DNA from: G963677325 sp963677325
GTDB lineage: Bacteria > Bacteroidota > Bacteroidia > Bacteroidales > Prolixibacteraceae
DNA: 64,000 nucleotides
Direction of reading: 5' to 3'
NCBI GenBank assembly: GCA_963677325.2
Contig: CAXXGM010000003.1
Location: 496,001-560,000 of the forward strand
Position 1 is the first letter of the stretch. Each line of letters begins with the position of its first letter. Below the pieces are notes generated by a model. That model worked only from the letters and a program-made list of their open reading frames with translations. It did no database searches and had not been told where the DNA came from. A program made the position numbers and the translations under genes. Shown here piece by piece: positions 61,903-64,000 of the stretch.

Positions 61903-62979
61903 TCATTTCTCAAGTAATATAGTTTTTTCATTGGAAAGGGAATAGTCTTTGTTAATTTGATCCTTTTCTCTTTCTGTTTGTCCTGAAAAATTCTGTATGT
62001 ACATCTCAAATAATCTACGGATGACCATCCGCGTATGATCCGGATAATTCACTTCGACTTTTATATCTGTATCCAGCCATGTCCGGATTTTTCCGAAATG
62101 CTTCTTCTTAAGACTTTTTATGACCGGCACTCCCATTTTTTGCAGCGCTGCTACATTACACTGCTGTTCAAATTGTCCTTTCATGGGAATAACCATCAGT
62201 TTTTTTCGAAGGAAAAGCGCTTCAGCAGGGGTTTCAAAGCCTGCGCCGCATAAAACTCCTTTCGATTTGGACATATCTTCAACAAACTCATTATTGGTGA
62301 TGGGTCTGATTAAAATATTTCCAATTTCATATTCTTTTTTGGAATGTTTCGAGAATACATGCCAGTTTACCTTTTCAAAACCGGAGAGTTTTTTTATAAT
62401 CTGTTCATCATCATAAGCCGGGAGATAAATTGTGTAATGGTCGAGTTCCTCAATTCTGCAGTCCCTTACCTGTTTCCGAATAACAGGGGTAAAAATATTG
62501 TTGTCGTACATCTGGAAATGAAATCCGATATGTGCGGAGGCCGGAGCGTATTTTTTCAGGATAAGCCTGCCTATGTGATCTTCTTCTTCAGGGAAAGGAA
62601 TATTTCTGTTCAATAATGCCCCCTGGTGACTCAATCCGATAACGGGAATATTTTTTTTTCTGCAAGCCCAGGCTGATACCGGTTCAAAATCATTGATCAC
62701 CAGATCATAATCCTCGACCTTGAGCTGGTCAATCTCCTTCCTCAAATTGGGCATATTGGCATTGATGTAAGTGCTCCACATATCAATACCCCCTTTTTTT
62801 CCAAAAATGAAACTTAAACCCTTTAAACGATATTTGACCGGAAAATCCAGTTTAACATCACTTTGGGTACCGCTGATCAGAATATCGCACTGACAGAATT
62901 CCTGAAGATAGGGTATAATCTCCCTTGCCCGGCTTATGTGACCGTTCCCTGTTCCCTGAATGGCGTATAGTATTTTCAT
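61903..62979 (-). CDS. GT28/MurG-like glycosyltransferase
   Basis: The 358-residue protein has the GT-B fold of the MurG/MGDG synthase group. The N-terminus is MKILYAIQGTGNGHISRARE, followed by YDLVINDFEPVSAWACRKKN and IPVIGLSHQGALL. The C-terminal donor site has GVLCGAGFETPAEALFLRKK and MKGQFEQQCNVAALQKMGVP. Enzymes of this type transfer sugars to lipid acceptors such as diacylglycerol. It lies 15 bp downstream of a PlcP/LpxH-like phosphoesterase on the same strand and next to the phosphate operon. That supports, but does not prove, a role in making glycolipids under phosphate limitation. Confidence 0.82.
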   Translation of the reverse strand: MKILYAIQGTGNGHISRAREIIPYLQEFCQCDILISGTQSDVKLDFPVKYRLKGLSFIFGKKGGIDMWSTYINANMPNLRKEIDQLKVEDYDLVINDFEPVSAWACRKKNIPVIGLSHQGALLNRNIPFPEEEDHIGRLILKKYAPASAHIGFHFQMYDNNIFTPVIRKQVRDCRIEELDHYTIYLPAYDDEQIIKKLSGFEKVNWHVFSKHSKKEYEIGNILIRPITNNEFVEDMSKSKGVLCGAGFETPAEALFLRKKLMVIPMKGQFEQQCNVAALQKMGVPVIKSLKKKHFGKIRTWLDTDIKVEVNYPDHTRMVIRRLFEMYIQNFSGQTEREKDQINKDYSLSNEKTILLEK

Positions 62980-62994
62980 AGCCTGTAATTTTTA

Positions 62995-63843
62995 TTAATT
63001 GACATTGCTAAATTCAAATACGAGGCTGTTAAACAGATCTTTAACTTCCACGTCCACGATCCGGTCGAATTCGGCTGTCTCATCCTGTGGTTCGCTAAAA
63101 TCTTTCCTGTAATTAAAAACTCTCCATTTCCCCTCGTTATACTCCAAGGCAGAAAGATTTTCAATCCAATCACCTGAATTGAGGTATTTTATAGGTTTAT
63201 TTTCTGCAATAAGGTCTTTGATTTCCGGATGATGGATATGTCCACAGACAATGTAATCGATTCCTTTGTGAACACCGACCAATGCGGCCGAATCCTCAAA
63301 TGCATTGATGTATTTGACCGCACTTTTGACCGACTCTTTTACCTTCCTGGAAAACGACAGAGGCTCCATGTCGAGTTTTCTCACCAACCAGTTGACCTTC
63401 ATATTCAGCCAAATCAGCCAATCATATCCTATAGCTCCCATTTTAGCCAGCCATTTCGAGTTTTGCATGACCACATCAAACACATCTCCATGAAAAAACC
63501 AGGCTTTTTTACCATTAAGATCAAGCTTCAGTTCATTGAGGATATGAAGTTTACCTAATTTAAGACCGCTGAACCTTCGAAACATTTCATCATGATTCCC
63601 TGTGATGTAATAAACGGTACATCTGTCTGATGCAAGTCCGATCAGATGTTTGATCACTTTGAGGTGAGCTTTTGGAAAAAAACGTTTTCTGAACTGCCAG
63701 ATATCGATAATGTCTCCGTTGAGAACAAGAGTTTTGGGTTTGATGCTTTTAAGATATTTCAACAATTCTCCAGCCTGACTTCCCTGAGTCCCTAAATGGA
63801 TATCAGAAAGCACAACCAGTTCCACATTCCGTTTTTCTTTCAT
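62995..63843 (-). CDS. LpxH/PlcP-like metallophosphoesterase
   Basis: The 282-residue protein is a calcineurin-type phosphoesterase: LSDIHLGTQGSQ with Asp14 and His16, LNGDIIDIWQFR with Asp44, ITGNHDEMFRRF with Asn83-His84-Asp85, WFFHGDVFDVV with His118, and VCGHIHHPEI. The SDIHLGTxGxQA start and the WLxxxGxxGYDWLIWLN-like region resemble PlcP, the phospholipase C used by Sinorhizobium and marine bacteria to remodel lipids when phosphate is scarce. Canonical LpxH (UDP-diacylglucosamine hydrolase) belongs to the same family, so annotation by homology alone is ambiguous. The glycosyltransferase follows 15 bp later, and a possible Pho box lies upstream at 63882-63898. Confidence 0.82.
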   Translation of the reverse strand: MKEKRNVELVVLSDIHLGTQGSQAGELLKYLKSIKPKTLVLNGDIIDIWQFRKRFFPKAHLKVIKHLIGLASDRCTVYYITGNHDEMFRRFSGLKLGKLHILNELKLDLNGKKAWFFHGDVFDVVMQNSKWLAKMGAIGYDWLIWLNMKVNWLVRKLDMEPLSFSRKVKESVKSAVKYINAFEDSAALVGVHKGIDYIVCGHIHHPEIKDLIAENKPIKYLNSGDWIENLSALEYNEGKWRVFNYRKDFSEPQDETAEFDRIVDVEVKDLFNSLVFEFSNVN

Positions 63844-63881
63844 ATTGTCGTGAATTAATCACCACAATAAACAAGTAACTT

Positions 63882-63898
63882 GTTACGAACTGATTACA
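63882..63898 (-). promoter_or_regulatory. Possible Pho box upstream of the phosphoesterase-glycosyltransferase pair
   Basis: On the minus strand TGTAAT (63898-63893) and CGTAAC (63887-63882) are 11 bp apart, the spacing found before the regulator and porin genes. The downstream -7 element is poor, so this is weaker than the other two sites. Confidence 0.5.
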
Positions 63899-64000
63899 AA
63901 TTGATTAAAAAGCAGTTAAGTAATGTCAAGAATATCATGTCGTATTTTAATACTTAGGGAGTTTAGACTTTAGTCTGAAGGATCATAATATTTCTCTTTT

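Overview
The window looks like a chromosomal segment of a Bacteroidota member, probably Bacteroidales or a related order. The evidence is AT-rich DNA, a TAnnTTTG-type promoter, a double-glycine peptide leader of the type often found in Bacteroidales, a UpxY-like NusG paralogue, a FISUMP lipoprotein, Tat-signal Gfo/Idh/MocA and mandelate racemase-like enzymes, and an IS982 element. I cannot fix the genus.

Positions 1-13054 read as an accessory island, nearly all on the minus strand. It encodes a ribosomal peptide system: a 79-residue precursor with a GG leader and six core cysteines (7020-7259), a C39-peptidase ABC exporter with its HlyD adaptor, a LanC-like protein that lacks the usual zinc ligands, a TlpA-type thioredoxin lipoprotein, a VKOR-thioredoxin fusion, a GT4 glycosyltransferase and a second, truncated glycosyltransferase at the left edge. 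A UpxY-like antiterminator lies upstream. Three decayed pieces sit between genes: a C39 fragment (5231-5287), a LanC-like fragment (10258-10341) and a frameshifted LytTR regulator (10468-10815). An IS982 copy with a 5-bp target duplication follows. The right border is marked by the 3' half of a tRNA-Arg-like gene plus terminator (13008-13096), as expected for an element integrated at a tRNA gene.

Positions 13186-20380 hold a signalling group: two PAS histidine kinases sharing the same N-terminal module, a single-domain response regulator, a stand-alone CheB and a CheB-CheR-PAS fusion. From 20772 to 34000 there are ordinary envelope and metabolic genes: a BamA-like barrel, BrkB, a FISUMP lipoprotein, MR/MLE, Gfo/Idh/MocA, an aldo/keto reductase, a dienelactone hydrolase and an anSME-like radical SAM protein. 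Positions 34533-40799 carry a set typical of Planctomycetes (RidA/chorismatase-like, DUF1549/DUF1553, DUF1501, pre-peptidase-like protein). A MarR-controlled RND efflux operon follows (41381-47696), then an esterase, a HerA-like ATPase and a subtilase.

Positions 53078-63843 form a phosphate-starvation region: two PstS proteins, a PhoB-like regulator, a phosphate-type porin, PstC-PstA-PstB-PhoU, and a divergent pair of a PlcP/LpxH-like metallophosphoesterase and a GT28-like glycosyltransferase. TGTAAC repeats spaced by 11 bp (candidate Pho boxes) precede the regulator, the porin and, less clearly, the phosphoesterase pair. This suggests phosphate uptake coupled to replacement of phospholipid by glycolipid.

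Intergenic regions are rich in palindromic repeats, a MITE-like element whose ends resemble those of the resident IS982, and several arrays of short repeats phased at 10, 11 or 14 bp.
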